NCBI GenBank assembly: GCA_964390555.1
Contig: CAYMJU010000173.1
Location: 1 to 7,113, forward strand
Length of the DNA stretch: 7,113 nucleotides
Origin: CAVTWS01 sp964390555
GTDB taxonomy: Bacteria; Actinomycetota; Acidimicrobiia; Acidimicrobiales; SHLQ01
Direction of reading: 5' to 3'
The position numbers and the translations under genes are program-made. A model generated the notes under the pieces. That model did not search any database and was not told the origin of the DNA. It saw only the letters and a program-made list of their open reading frames with translations. This document shows, in pieces, positions 1-5,285 of this stretch; position 1 is the stretch's first letter, and each line of letters starts with the position of its first letter.

Positions 1-450
1 TGCAGTCGACTCGTCGGACACCGGCGCCGGACGGGTGTCACCGATCTGGGGCTTGCGAGGCGCCGCGGCGGGGGGCGCCTGTCGGGTGTCGCCGACCCTA
101 GGGCGCGGGGTGACACCCGTGGCCGGGGAGTCGACGGGTGCGTCAGGCGCAGCATCACCAGCTTGCGCCCGGTCACCAGCAGACGCCCGGTCACCAGCTG
201 ACGCTGTGCCGCTGCCATCGCCAGCGGGGCGGCGATTCCTGCCCCCGCGGCGGCGGTTGCGGCTGGCACCCTGGCGCGGCTCGGCCGCTGTCGGGTCCGC
301 GCCAGTCAAGCTGGAGTCGGTTCTCGTTGTGTTGTTGCTCTTCGCCGAAGCCGGTTCGTTGCTGGCCTGCTGCTGTTCAGCCCGGCCGGGGCTTTGGTCG
401 GGCGCCCGATCGCCCGCCTCCTGGCGGACGGGCTCGGTCGATTCGTTCAT
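1..450 (-). CDS. rne: Ribonuclease E/G, disordered N-terminal part (partial)
   Basis: The reading frame is open from an ATG at 450 to the left window edge, giving 150 codons without a stop; the catalytic domain lies outside the window. What is visible is low-complexity and presumably disordered: a Gln/Glu/Ser-rich start, an Arg-rich patch (SRNRRRGGRNRRP, about residues 71-83), an AGDRAS-type hexapeptide repeat, then two GDTR motifs (VGDTRQAP and IGDTRPAP). Such extensions are usual in actinobacterial RNase E/G, the endonuclease that processes rRNA and starts mRNA decay, and basic patches in them can bind RNA. The assignment rests on this composition and on position directly after the radical SAM and DUF2344 genes, where rne/rng followed by rplU-rpmA normally sits. 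A Shine-Dalgarno-like AAGGGA is 8 nt upstream. Several codons (ACA, AGA, AGG, TTG, ACT) are rarer than in the neighbours, as is common in disordered linkers. Coding status is strong; the product name is inferred. Confidence 0.66.
   Translation of the reverse strand, partial: MNESTEPVRQEAGDRAPDQSPGRAEQQQASNEPASAKSNNTTRTDSSLTGADPTAAEPRQGASRNRRRGGRNRRPAGDGSGTASAGDRASAGDRAQAGDAAPDAPVDSPATGVTPRPRVGDTRQAPPAAAPRKPQIGDTRPAPVSDESTA
149..198 (-). repeat. 18-bp in-frame tandem repeat in the rne-like gene
   Basis: The 14-mer GCCCGGTCACCAGC (plus-strand reading) occurs exactly at 167-180 and 185-198, with a degenerate copy at 149-162, giving a period of 18 bp (6 codons). On the coding strand it encodes the AGDRAS / AGDRAQ / AGDAAP series. 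The period is a multiple of three, so copy-number change would lengthen or shorten the linker without a frameshift. Confidence 0.75.
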
Positions 451-458
451 GGGGATGA

Positions 459-466
459 TCCCTTCT
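459..466 (-). promoter_or_regulatory. Ribosome binding site of the rne-like gene
   Basis: The minus strand reads AGAAGGGA here, with 8 nt between it and the ATG at 450, which supports that start. The bases GGGA(459-462) can also pair with TCCC(452-455) downstream across a 3-nt loop, so the site may be partly self-sequestered. Confidence 0.55.
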
Positions 467-467
467 C

Positions 468-487
468 GCGCTCACCGCGGTGAGCGC
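468..487. promoter_or_regulatory. Perfect 20-bp palindrome between the DUF2344 and rne-like genes
   Basis: The sequence is GCGCTCACCG followed by its exact reverse complement CGGTGAGCGC, with no spacer. In the minus-strand transcript it would fold as an 8-bp stem (GCGCUCAC with GUGAGCGC) closed by a CGCG loop. It starts 2 nt after the DUF2344 stop codon (490-492), and its other end directly abuts the ribosome binding site of the next gene. There is no U-run behind it, so a classical intrinsic terminator is unlikely. An RNA processing site, a translation-control hairpin or a protein-binding operator all fit. Confidence 0.6.
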
Positions 488-489
488 TC

Positions 490-1209
490 TCATCGCGCAC
501 ACTCCGTGTGCGCCACCGCGCTGGCGCCGGCCTCGATCGGCTCGAGGCGTCCGTGCGCGGTGTCGATCCATTGGTGGGTCCGGCAGGCCGAGCGAACACT
601 GAGTGGCGGTTCGAGAACCGCCACGAACTCGGCCGGACGGACAGCCCGGGGTTGCGTGCCCAGATCGGCGGTAAACCGAACGCCGCCGTGCGGTGCGATA
701 CCGACGACGGCCGCCGTACTCACGAGGGGGCGCAGGTCATCGCTGACCAGCTTCCCCTTTCGCTCACGAACCGTGGGCAACGTTGACGCTCTGAGTGCCC
801 GGGCCAGGGCACCGTCGACCACGCTGACGTCGTTGTCGTCGAGGTCGATGCTCCACGAACACGAGGTGACGGACTGCTGCAGCGAGAGCGAACGGGGTTC
901 GAGCTCGGCCACGGCGGTCACCTCCATTCCTGGCGGGAGTGCTGCAGTCACCTTATCGCCAAGTTCGACGAGACTGTGACCATCGACATCGCCACCGGTC
1001 CCGAGATCGATGTCGACGTACTCGGCGACCGATTCATACCCGGTGGACAAGGCCAAACCGAACGAGATCCGGGGCCGTGGAGAGAATCCCTCGGAGTACC
1101 GCATCGGCAATTCGGCCTTACGAAACGCCCGCTCGAGCGCCCGAGCCACGTCTCGGTGGCCGAGGAACCGGATCTTGCCGAGCTTGGTGTACTTGACGCG
1201 AAGCAGCAC
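490..1209 (-). CDS. DUF2344 (TIGR03936) radical SAM-linked protein
   Basis: The 239-residue protein has the family signature at its N-terminus: RVKYTKLGKIRFLGHRDVAR (residues 4-23), then an ERAFRKAELPMRYSEGF segment and SPRPRISFGLALSTGYES (43-60). Members are of unknown biochemical function and are encoded next to, or fused to, a TIGR03960-type radical SAM protein, so a shared RNA- or translation-related reaction is often supposed but not shown here. The start is GTG at 1209. It is the only sensible choice: one codon (CCC) separates it from the TGA of the upstream gene in the same frame, and the homology begins at once. No Shine-Dalgarno sequence is visible, so translation probably depends on coupling to the upstream gene or on read-through. 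No signal peptide or membrane segment is seen. Length matches the stand-alone family. Confidence 0.9.
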   Translation of the reverse strand: MLLRVKYTKLGKIRFLGHRDVARALERAFRKAELPMRYSEGFSPRPRISFGLALSTGYESVAEYVDIDLGTGGDVDGHSLVELGDKVTAALPPGMEVTAVAELEPRSLSLQQSVTSCSWSIDLDDNDVSVVDGALARALRASTLPTVRERKGKLVSDDLRPLVSTAAVVGIAPHGGVRFTADLGTQPRAVRPAEFVAVLEPPLSVRSACRTHQWIDTAHGRLEPIEAGASAVAHTECAR

Positions 1210-1212
1210 GGG

Positions 1213-3177
1213 TCAGGCCAGCAACCGGCGACCGTCGGCCGCGAGCAGGCTGACCGGGACCTGCCCGCCTAGGTCGAGTCGTTGGCCGGTCCCCTGGCTT
1301 CCGCCCGCGGGGGGAACCGCCGACGCCACGACGTGCTCGATGCCGTAGCCGGTGCAGGCGCCACAGTCGTAGCACGGCGTCCAGCGGCAGTCCTCGAGCC
1401 CGACCTCGTTCAAGGCGTCACGCCAGTCCTGCCAGAGGAAATCCTTGTGGAGCCCGGCCGACAGGTGGTCCCAAGGCAGCGCCTCGTGCTCGGTGCGGTG
1501 ACGATATGTGAACCAGTCGAGGTCGACACCATGGGACGCCGCGGCGTCGAGCCACAGGTCGAAGTTGAAGTGCTCGGACCACTCCTGGAACGTTCCGCCC
1601 CGGCGCCACACCTCCTCGATTACAGGGCCCACGCGCCGGTCGCCCCGACTCATCAGGCCCTCTATTACGGTGGCCTTGGGATCGTGCCACTTGAGGTCGA
1701 CGCCGCGAACCCCACGAGTGGCGTCGCGCAACACGCCGATCTTGCGGCGCAACTCGACGAGCGTGTTCTGACCGAACCACTGGAACGGCGTGAACGGCTT
1801 GGGCACGAAGCCGCCGACCGACGCCGTGACCGACGCGCCGCCCCGGCTGCGCTTGCCGACCCGCACACAGTTCTTGGCCAGCTCGGCGATCCCGAGCGTG
1901 TCCTCGTCGGTTTCGGTCGGGAGACCGGTCAGGAAGTACAGCTTCACGCGGCGCCAGCCGTTGCTGAACGCCGAGTCGACCGCCGAGTACAGGTCCTCTT
2001 CGGTGATGAGCTTGTTGATCACCTGGCGCATGCGCCAGGTGCCGGCCTCGGGCGCGAACGTCAGACCGGTGCGACGCGCCTTCTGCAACTGCGCGGCGAT
2101 CCCGACTGTGAAGGCATCGACGCGCAGACTGGGCAGCGATACCGAGACGTTGCCGCAGGCACCCGGGTCGGCGACCACGTCGCCGATCAGGCGCTCGATC
2201 CCGCTGAAGTCGGCCGTCGACAACGACGTGAGAGCCACCTCGTCGTAACCGGTGCGGCGCAGACCTTCGCTGATCATGGTCCGCACCTGATCGGCCGGGC
2301 GCTCGCGAACCGGGCGGGTGATCATCCCGGCCTGGCAGAACCGGCATCCCCTGGTGCATCCGCGGAACACCTCGACGTTCAGGCGGTCATGGACCACCTC
2401 GGACAGCGGGACCAGCTGCCGTTTGGGGTACGGCCACTCGCCGAGGTCGGCGATCGTGCGCTTCTCGATAAGGGCGGGCACGTCGGCGAAGCGGGGCGTG
2501 ATCCCTACGAGCGCCGCCCCGTCGTAGGCGACGTCGTACATCGAGGGGACATACACGCCCGGGACCCGGGACAGCTCGCGCAGAACCGCCTGGCGCGACC
2601 CTTCGGTCCGGCCTGACATCTTCCAGCCGCGCAGGACCTCGGTGATCTCACCGACCACCTCTTCCCCGTCGCCGAGCACGACCAAGTCGACGAAATCGGC
2701 GATGGGCTCGGGGTTGTAGGTGCAGTGCCCTCCTACCGCGACGAGCGGATCTTCGGGACGACGTTGCGCCGAACGCACGGCAACGCCGGCCAGGTCGATG
2801 CAGTTGAGCAGGTTCGTGTAGACGAGCTCGGCTGACAGGTTGAACGCCAGCACGTCGAACGCTCCGGCGGGGCGATGCGAGTCGACCGAGAACAACGGGA
2901 TGCGCCCGCCCCGCATCTCGGATTCGAGATCGGTCCAGGGGGCGTAGCTGCGCTCGGCGACGGCGTCGTCTCGCTCATTGAGGATCTCATAGAGGATCTG
3001 GAGGCCCTGGTTGGGCAAACCGATCTCGTAGGTATCGGGGTACATCAACAGCCAGGCGACCTTGTCCGGGCCGTGGACGGGCGTGACGGCCCCGTCCTCG
3101 AGCCCGATGTACCGCGACGGCTTCTCGACGCGCGGCAGCACCGACTCGAGCTGCTCCCACACCGAAACGTCCGACAT
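1213..3177 (-). CDS. TIGR03960-type radical SAM protein
   Basis: This is a 654-residue protein from the ATG at 3177; a TTG sits just before it at 3180, but ATG is preferred. The N-terminal part resembles a B12-binding-type fold, with DTYEIG at 48-53 where cobalamin proteins have DxHxxG, so the cobalt-ligand His is replaced by Tyr. VGGHCTYNPEPIADFVD and VVLGDGEE lie around 148-173. The radical SAM cluster motif CTRGCRFC (Cys274, Cys278, Cys281) follows and should bind a [4Fe-4S] cluster that cleaves S-adenosylmethionine. Near the C-terminus, cysteines at 597, 602, 605 and 608 (CRWTPCYDCGAC) could hold a second metal site. The family's reaction is unknown. It heads a minus-strand operon with its DUF2344 partner and the rne-like gene. 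The stop is TGA followed by C, in frame with the next gene. No strong ribosome binding site is visible upstream. Confidence 0.93.
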   Translation of the reverse strand: MSDVSVWEQLESVLPRVEKPSRYIGLEDGAVTPVHGPDKVAWLLMYPDTYEIGLPNQGLQILYEILNERDDAVAERSYAPWTDLESEMRGGRIPLFSVDSHRPAGAFDVLAFNLSAELVYTNLLNCIDLAGVAVRSAQRRPEDPLVAVGGHCTYNPEPIADFVDLVVLGDGEEVVGEITEVLRGWKMSGRTEGSRQAVLRELSRVPGVYVPSMYDVAYDGAALVGITPRFADVPALIEKRTIADLGEWPYPKRQLVPLSEVVHDRLNVEVFRGCTRGCRFCQAGMITRPVRERPADQVRTMISEGLRRTGYDEVALTSLSTADFSGIERLIGDVVADPGACGNVSVSLPSLRVDAFTVGIAAQLQKARRTGLTFAPEAGTWRMRQVINKLITEEDLYSAVDSAFSNGWRRVKLYFLTGLPTETDEDTLGIAELAKNCVRVGKRSRGGASVTASVGGFVPKPFTPFQWFGQNTLVELRRKIGVLRDATRGVRGVDLKWHDPKATVIEGLMSRGDRRVGPVIEEVWRRGGTFQEWSEHFNFDLWLDAAASHGVDLDWFTYRHRTEHEALPWDHLSAGLHKDFLWQDWRDALNEVGLEDCRWTPCYDCGACTGYGIEHVVASAVPPAGGSQGTGQRLDLGGQVPVSLLAADGRRLLA

Positions 3178-3193
3178 CAAGCCAGCCTACGCG

Positions 3194-3218
3194 CCCATCG
3201 CCCGCCCCAACCGCCCCC
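3194..3218 (-). promoter_or_regulatory. G-quadruplex-type motif in the radical SAM leader
   Basis: On the minus strand four G-tracts follow one another: GGGGG, GGGG, GGG, GGG, with loops CGGTT, C and CGAT. This fits the G3+N1-7 rule for an intramolecular quadruplex. It ends 16 nt before the radical SAM ATG, in the divergent promoter region and probably in the mRNA leader. Further GGTTGGG-type tracts lie just upstream of it. Folding is predicted from the pattern only. Confidence 0.45.
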
Positions 3219-3234
3219 AACCGCCTCAACCCAA
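3205..3234. repeat. 10-bp tandem repeat in the divergent intergenic region
   Basis: CCCCAACCGC is repeated exactly at 3205-3214 and 3215-3224 and is followed by a degenerate third unit (CTCAACCCAA). The block is strongly strand-biased, C-rich on plus and G-rich on minus, and overlaps the G-quadruplex motif. A 10-bp period puts each unit on the same face of the DNA helix. Confidence 0.6.
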
Positions 3235-3260
3235 CCACGCCACACGCGGCGCAGATTGGG

Positions 3261-3266
3261 TACGGT
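3261..3266 (+). promoter_or_regulatory. Possible -10 element for the dioxygenase gene
   Basis: TACGGT matches the actinobacterial TANNNT pattern and would give a leader of about 25 nt before the ATG at 3298. No convincing -35 is seen at the expected distance (around 3238-3243), so this is a weak call based on position. A short GGAGC/GCTCC inverted repeat (3274-3284) lies between it and the ribosome binding site. Confidence 0.25.
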
Positions 3267-3284
3267 GTCGGGTGGAGCCGCTCC

Positions 3285-3291
3285 GGGGAGG
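3285..3291 (+). promoter_or_regulatory. Ribosome binding site of the dioxygenase gene
   Basis: GGGGAGG lies 6 nt before the ATG at 3298. This near-ideal spacing fixes the start there. The same frame stays open far upstream, but that part is antisense to the radical SAM gene. Confidence 0.8.
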
Positions 3292-3297
3292 TCCGTC

Positions 3298-4203
3298 ATG
3301 ACCATCGTTGACGACATCATGTCGCTGCCGAGACGCCCGGACCGCCGGCCCGGCCCGGTGTCGCTACACGCCCCGACGGCCGACGGCTGGCAGAACTTCA
3401 CCGTGTCGCCCCTGAGCCCGACGGTCGGCGCGGAGATCAACGGACTCGACCTGAGCGAAGCACTGCGCAGCGAAGTCCGCGACGAGGTCCGCGACGCCCT
3501 GAACCAATGGAAGGTCGTGTTCTTCCGCGACCAGACCCTCACGCCCGAACAACAGATCGCCTTCGCCAGTCAGTTCGGCGAGATCGAGATCCACCCGTTC
3601 ATTCCGAAGGGCTCGATCGAGAACATCCAGCGTTTCGAGAAGGGCGAGAAGTTCAGCGGCTACGAGAACGAGTGGCACAACGACAACACCTGGCGCGAGA
3701 TGCCGTCGATGGCCGCGGTCCTCCGAGCCATCGAGGTGCCACCGGTCGGCGGCGACACCCTGTTCGCCGACATGGCCGCGGCGTACGACAACCTTCCCGA
3801 CACCGTCAAGGCCCGAATCGACGATGCCCGCGCCGTGCACGACTGGGAGCCAGCGTTCGGCATCAGCATGCCCGACGAGACCCGGCAGGCTTTTCGCGAC
3901 CAGTTCCCCCGGGTGACCCACCCGGTCGTACGAGTCCACCCCGAGACCGGCCGGCGCACGCTGTTCGTCAACAGCAACTTCACCCAGAGCATCGTCGGGC
4001 TGGACCCCGAGGACAGCCGACAGCTTCTCGACCTGCTCTACCGCCAAGCCGACCGTCCCGAGTACCAGTGCCGCTTCCGCTGGACGCCCCACGCCGTAGC
4101 CATGTGGGACAACCGAGCCGTGCAGCACTACGCGGCGAGCGACTACCGCCCGGCCCGCCGGGTGATGGAGCGCGTAGCCATAGTCGGCGACGTCCCCGTC
4201 TGA
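3298..4203 (+). CDS. TauD/TfdA-family 2-oxoglutarate dioxygenase
   Basis: The 301-residue protein has the normal length for Fe(II)- and 2-oxoglutarate-dependent dioxygenases of the TauD/TfdA/AtsK group. These oxidise small acids such as sulfonates, alkyl sulfates or aryloxyacetates, with release of succinate and CO2. The iron facial triad is intact: HND at His127 and Asp129, and the distal His277 in MWDNRAVQHYA. Arg288 and Arg292 follow at the spacing of TauD Arg266 and Arg270, expected for co-substrate and substrate anion binding. GEIEIHP contains His99, equivalent by my alignment to TauD His70, but the position of TauD Tyr73 appears to be Ile102 and that of Ser158 Ala186, so taurine itself may not be the substrate. 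It is cytoplasmic, with no signal peptide. It is probably cotranscribed with the SDR gene 43 nt downstream. No regulator or transporter is present to name a substrate. Confidence 0.92.
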   Translation: MTIVDDIMSLPRRPDRRPGPVSLHAPTADGWQNFTVSPLSPTVGAEINGLDLSEALRSEVRDEVRDALNQWKVVFFRDQTLTPEQQIAFASQFGEIEIHPFIPKGSIENIQRFEKGEKFSGYENEWHNDNTWREMPSMAAVLRAIEVPPVGGDTLFADMAAAYDNLPDTVKARIDDARAVHDWEPAFGISMPDETRQAFRDQFPRVTHPVVRVHPETGRRTLFVNSNFTQSIVGLDPEDSRQLLDLLYRQADRPEYQCRFRWTPHAVAMWDNRAVQHYAASDYRPARRVMERVAIVGDVPV

Positions 4204-4246
4204 GCGGCGCCACCGCCCGGCGGCCTGCGTTCATCGAGTGGCGGGG

Positions 4247-5245
4247 ATGCTGAATCTCCTCGTGATTGGCGGAACGCAGTTCGTCGGCCGCCACATGGTG
4301 CAAGCGGCACTCGATCGAGGCCATCACGTCACGTTGTTCAACCGAGGACTCAGCGGCGCCGACGTGTTCCCCGGCATCGAGACGATCGTTGGCGACCGCG
4401 ATCACGATCTCGGGGGCCTTTCGGGACGACGATTCGATGCGGTGCTCGACACGTGTGCGTACGTGCCTCGCCAGGTCGAGGCGGTCGCCGACGTTCTCTC
4501 CGAGGCGGTCGACCGCTACCTCTATGTGTCCAGCGTCAGCGCCTACCGGCCGTCGGGAGGGCACGCCACCACCGAGCAGTCGCCGAGGTTCGGTCCAGAC
4601 GACCTCGATGACCCAACGGCGGAGGCGATCGACGATCGCACGTACGGTCCGCTCAAGGCCATGTGTGAGGACGTGGCCACGCGACGCTACGCCAACCGTG
4701 CGATCGTGCTGAGACCCACCTACGTCGTCGGCCCCCACGACACGTCGGACCGCTTCACGTGGTGGGTGCGACAGGCGGCAACCCGTGCGACGGTCGTGGC
4801 GGCCGGTCCGGCCAACGCCCCGATCCAAGTGATCGACGGTCGAGACCTCGGCAACTTCGCCGTCGGACTGCTCGAGGCCGGCGAGGTTGGCGCCTTCAAC
4901 GGAGTCGGGCCCGCCGCTGCGATCTCGTGGCGCGACCTTCTCGCCGTCTGCCTCGAAACCCTCGGTGGACCCGCGAGTGAGATCGCGTGGCTCGATCCGA
5001 TCGAGCTCGGGCGACAACGAATCGACGTCGAGGCGGCGTTCCCGATGTGGGCTACGGCTGCCGACGCTGCGATGTTGCGGTGCGATCCAACCCGCAGCGT
5101 CGCCGCCGGGCTCGCGTTGCGGCCAGTCGCCGACACCGTCGCCGACCTGTGGGCCTGGGACGACCTGCGGGGCCATCCGTCCCTCGCGGTCGGACTCAGC
5201 GACGGCGAGCTCGACGAGTTGGCGAGGAGTCTGGGCGGTCGCTGA
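4247..5245 (+). CDS. NAD(P)-dependent epimerase/reductase, extended SDR type
   Basis: The 332-residue protein starts with a Rossmann dinucleotide-binding fold: VIGGTQFVGRH (residues 6-16), a GGTxFxG variant of the usual GxxGxxG. That variant recalls reductase-like and CSP41-like SDR proteins. LFNRG at 30-34 follows strand beta-2, where Arg33 might favour NADP. The catalytic set appears intact: YVSSVSAY (Ser95/96/98) and YGPLK (Tyr133, Lys137). IQVIDGRDLGNF at 193-204 is the typical substrate-domain motif of sugar epimerases and dehydratases. The start is uncertain: ATG at 4247 places the beta-1 strand at the very N-terminus as is usual, whereas GTG at 4238 would add three residues; neither has a strong ribosome binding site. 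It follows the dioxygenase gene in the same direction and probably shares its transcript. The substrate cannot be told from sequence alone. Confidence 0.87.
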   Translation: MLNLLVIGGTQFVGRHMVQAALDRGHHVTLFNRGLSGADVFPGIETIVGDRDHDLGGLSGRRFDAVLDTCAYVPRQVEAVADVLSEAVDRYLYVSSVSAYRPSGGHATTEQSPRFGPDDLDDPTAEAIDDRTYGPLKAMCEDVATRRYANRAIVLRPTYVVGPHDTSDRFTWWVRQAATRATVVAAGPANAPIQVIDGRDLGNFAVGLLEAGEVGAFNGVGPAAAISWRDLLAVCLETLGGPASEIAWLDPIELGRQRIDVEAAFPMWATAADAAMLRCDPTRSVAAGLALRPVADTVADLWAWDDLRGHPSLAVGLSDGELDELARSLGGR

Positions 5246-5285
5246 CGATCGGCACGACCATCCGACGCCGGGACGATCTGTCAGC
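5241..5285. terminator. Inverted repeat containing both convergent stop codons
   Basis: GCTGACGATC (5241-5250) pairs with GATCTGTCAGC (5275-5285) apart from one bulged T, around a 24-nt loop. The left arm contains the TGA of the SDR gene (5243-5245), and the right arm contains the stop of the DUF35-thiolase gene (5281-5283 on minus). It would form in both transcripts. It has no U-run, so action as a bidirectional terminator is only a possibility, or it may merely limit convergent read-through. Confidence 0.35.

Noticed and set aside
31..120. Inverted repeat ACGGGTGTCA (31-40) / TGACACCCGT (111-120)
   Set aside because: It is inside coding sequence and is explained by repeated GDTR and TGVTPR peptides with shared codons; a 70-nt loop makes a functional hairpin doubtful.
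35..979. Plus-strand open frame of 314 codons at the left
   Set aside because: It lies opposite the DUF2344 gene and the rne-like N-terminus, shows no family features, and is cut across by their better-supported frames.
1282..2616. Long plus-strand open frame (444 codons) opposite the radical SAM gene
   Set aside because: It is fully antisense to a clear radical SAM protein, and its translation has no recognisable domain; long open antisense frames are expected in high-GC coding DNA.
2875..3297. Upstream extension of the dioxygenase frame (141 codons)
   Set aside because: The part before 3298 is mostly antisense to the radical SAM gene and crosses the intergenic region; the strong ribosome binding site at 3285-3291 and the homology start both point to 3298.
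3178..3297. Possible small RNA or riboswitch in the divergent intergenic region
   Set aside because: Only 120 nt, with no conserved aptamer-like stems; apart from the G-rich motif, repeat and ribosome binding site I see nothing that supports an RNA gene.
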